Shown here: positions 5,467-6,277 of the stretch, piece after piece
How the letters are laid out: each line of letters opens with the position of its first letter
Position numbering within the stretch: the first letter of the stretch is position 1
Source of the DNA: Microcaldota archaeon
GTDB lineage: Archaea; Micrarchaeota; Micrarchaeia; Anstonellales; Anstonellaceae
NCBI GenBank assembly: GCA_026396355.1
Contig: JAPLWY010000005.1
Coordinates: 1 to 6,277 of the forward strand
Direction: 5' to 3'
DNA length: 6,277 nt
Notes under the pieces: generated by a model
Database searches by the model: none
What the model was told of the DNA's origin: nothing
Seen by the model: only the letters and a program-made list of their open reading frames with translations
Program-made: the position numbers and the translations under genes

Positions 5467-6000
5467 CTACAGCCCCAATTCGCGGATTATCCTGCTGGTC
5501 TTTGCAAGCGACGCGTCTGCTTTCACCTGCGTCAGGTGCACGCTTTTGCAGTTTTGAGGGAGCGGGAATGGGGACTGGTCATAGCCGAATGCCACGATGT
5601 CTGGGGAGACGCGCGCGAATGTGGCTAGCTTGTCCTCTGCCCCGACAATTGCCAGGTCAACTGGCTTGAGTTCAGACACCATTGCGCGCCTGTACTCTGC
5701 TTCGTGAAGCGGCTTTTTGCCTTTTATTTTTTCAACTGTTGCATCGCGCGCCACCACTACTATTAGTATATTGCCAAGCTTGCGCGCCTCCTGCAGTGTG
5801 AGCGCGTGGCCGATGTGCAATACATCGAATACCCCGCCAGTAAGCACTACTGAGAATTTCGCGCGCTCGCTTGCTTTCAGGAAAAATTTCTCCCCGCGCT
5901 TTTCAAGAAGCGACTGCTCTTTTCGCCCAAGCTTTGCGGCTTGGCTGTCACTGAGCCCGTTCTCCTTTGTGCAAAGCAGGTAAAGCTCGCGCGCGTTCAT
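5467..6000 (-). CDS. ribL: Archaeal FAD synthetase (RibL-like) nucleotidyltransferase with an N-terminal extension
   Basis: This 177-residue protein is of the cytidylyltransferase-like HIGH superfamily. The catalytic domain starts near residue 50: LTGGVFDVLHIGHALTLQEA holds the HxGH motif (His62, His65) that binds the nucleotide phosphates. VVVARDATVEKIKGKKPL (81-98), RRAMVSELKPVDLAIVG (104-120) and FGYDQ (138-142) follow the pattern of archaeal RibL. That enzyme adenylates FMN to FAD. The C-terminal KTSRII (167-172) fits the second nucleotide-binding motif. Residues 1-48 are an added helical, charged segment that I do not recognise; it makes the protein longer than a plain RibL (about 150). 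The start ATG 6000 overlaps the asnS stop as ATGA, so the two genes are probably translated together. The AspRS/AsnRS link has no obvious pathway logic. Another substrate in this superfamily (glycerol phosphate or pantetheine type) cannot be excluded. Confidence 0.78.
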   Translation of the reverse strand: MNARELYLLCTKENGLSDSQAAKLGRKEQSLLEKRGEKFFLKASERAKFSVVLTGGVFDVLHIGHALTLQEARKLGNILIVVVARDATVEKIKGKKPLHEAEYRRAMVSELKPVDLAIVGAEDKLATFARVSPDIVAFGYDQSPFPLPQNCKSVHLTQVKADASLAKTSRIIRELGL

Positions 6001-6277
6001 GGGTATACCCTGTTGATCACGCGCGGGAATGGGATTGCGTCGCGTATGTGCTCGAGGTTGAGCATCCATTTCACCAGCCGCTCTATGCCAAGCCCAAAGC
6101 CTGCGTGCGGCACTGAGCCGTATTTCCTAAGCTCAACATACCACTTGTAATCCTCCTCGCGCATTTTCTGCTCTGCCATTCGCGAGGCAAGCTCGTCGTA
6201 TTCCCAAATCCTTTCCGAGCCCCCTATTATCTCGCCATGCCCTTGCGGAGCGAGCAGGTCGGCTGAAAGAACTGTGC
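5997..6277 (-). CDS. asnS: Asparaginyl-tRNA synthetase, C-terminal end (runs off the window)
   Basis: The last 92 codons of a class IIb aminoacyl-tRNA synthetase are present, the enzyme that charges tRNA-Asn with asparagine in the cytoplasm. The visible part has ADLLAPQGHGEIIGGSERI (window residues 5-23), then WYVELRKYGSVPHAGFGLG (45-63), where GFGLGIERL is class II motif 3 with the conserved ATP-binding Arg. It ends HIRDAIPFPRVINRVYP. GEIIGGS with LRKYGSVPH and the IPFPR ending favour AsnRS; archaeal AspRS usually reads FRYGMPPHAGWGLG and ends in LFPRD. The stop TGA (5999-5997) overlaps the next start by 4 nt. The anticodon-binding domain and motifs 1 and 2 lie outside the window. Confidence 0.9.
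   Translation of the reverse strand, partial: TVLSADLLAPQGHGEIIGGSERIWEYDELASRMAEQKMREEDYKWYVELRKYGSVPHAGFGLGIERLVKWMLNLEHIRDAIPFPRVINRVYP

Noticed and set aside
6001..6069. A 23-codon longer start for the RibL-like gene.
   Set aside because: The extra residues are out-of-frame asnS coding sequence, and ATG 6000 in the ATGA overlap is a much better start.
1..6277. A previously undescribed defence, mobile or accessory system.
   Set aside because: Every stretch over 300 bases is covered by recognisable core archaeal genes; no unexplained coding block remains.

Overview
This window is archaeal. It carries the promoter-proximal part of an A-type (archaeal/vacuolar-type) ATP synthase operon, all on the minus strand, so transcription runs from high to low coordinates. 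The gene order H-I-K-E-C-F-A is the classical archaeal order; B and D would be expected beyond position 1. The minus strand also holds two upstream genes: the 3' end of an asparaginyl-tRNA synthetase gene and an archaeal-type FAD synthetase (RibL-like) nucleotidyltransferase. Archaeal origin is supported by the operon type, by the two-helix proteolipid K, by the short RibL-like enzyme and by TATA-like elements in front of the operon. Several genes have good Shine-Dalgarno sites (GAGGTG, GGAGG, AGGTG). I cannot name the lineage; a DPANN-type or other uncultivated archaeon is possible but not shown by the sequence.

Layout, in the direction of transcription: asnS 3' end (6277-5997); ribL-like gene (6000-5467), overlapping asnS by 4 nt (ATGA); a 154-160 nt intergenic region (5466 to the H start) with AT-rich promoter-like elements and two adjacent perfect inverted repeats; subunit H (5306-4953); subunit I (4942-3059); subunit K (3026-2760); a 117 nt spacer with two hairpins; subunit E (2642-2104); subunit C (2088-936); subunit F (931-579); and the first 185 codons of catalytic subunit A (556-1, running off the window). 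Apart from the K-E spacer, adjacent ATPase genes are separated by about 4-33 nt, which fits one operon.

The gene products form one membrane machine. K forms the rotor ring and I supplies the ion half-channels and the essential arginine. E and H form the peripheral stalks. C and F link the ring to the catalytic A/B head.

The most notable observation is that the three consecutive stalk genes E, C and F each need one frameshift to read through. The apparent lesions are -1, +1 and -1, all between about 727 and 2325. H, I, K, the visible part of A, and both upstream genes read cleanly. Local sequence or assembly error is the simplest explanation; real gene decay or recoding is less likely. I found no mobile element, CRISPR array, RNA gene or clearly new system.
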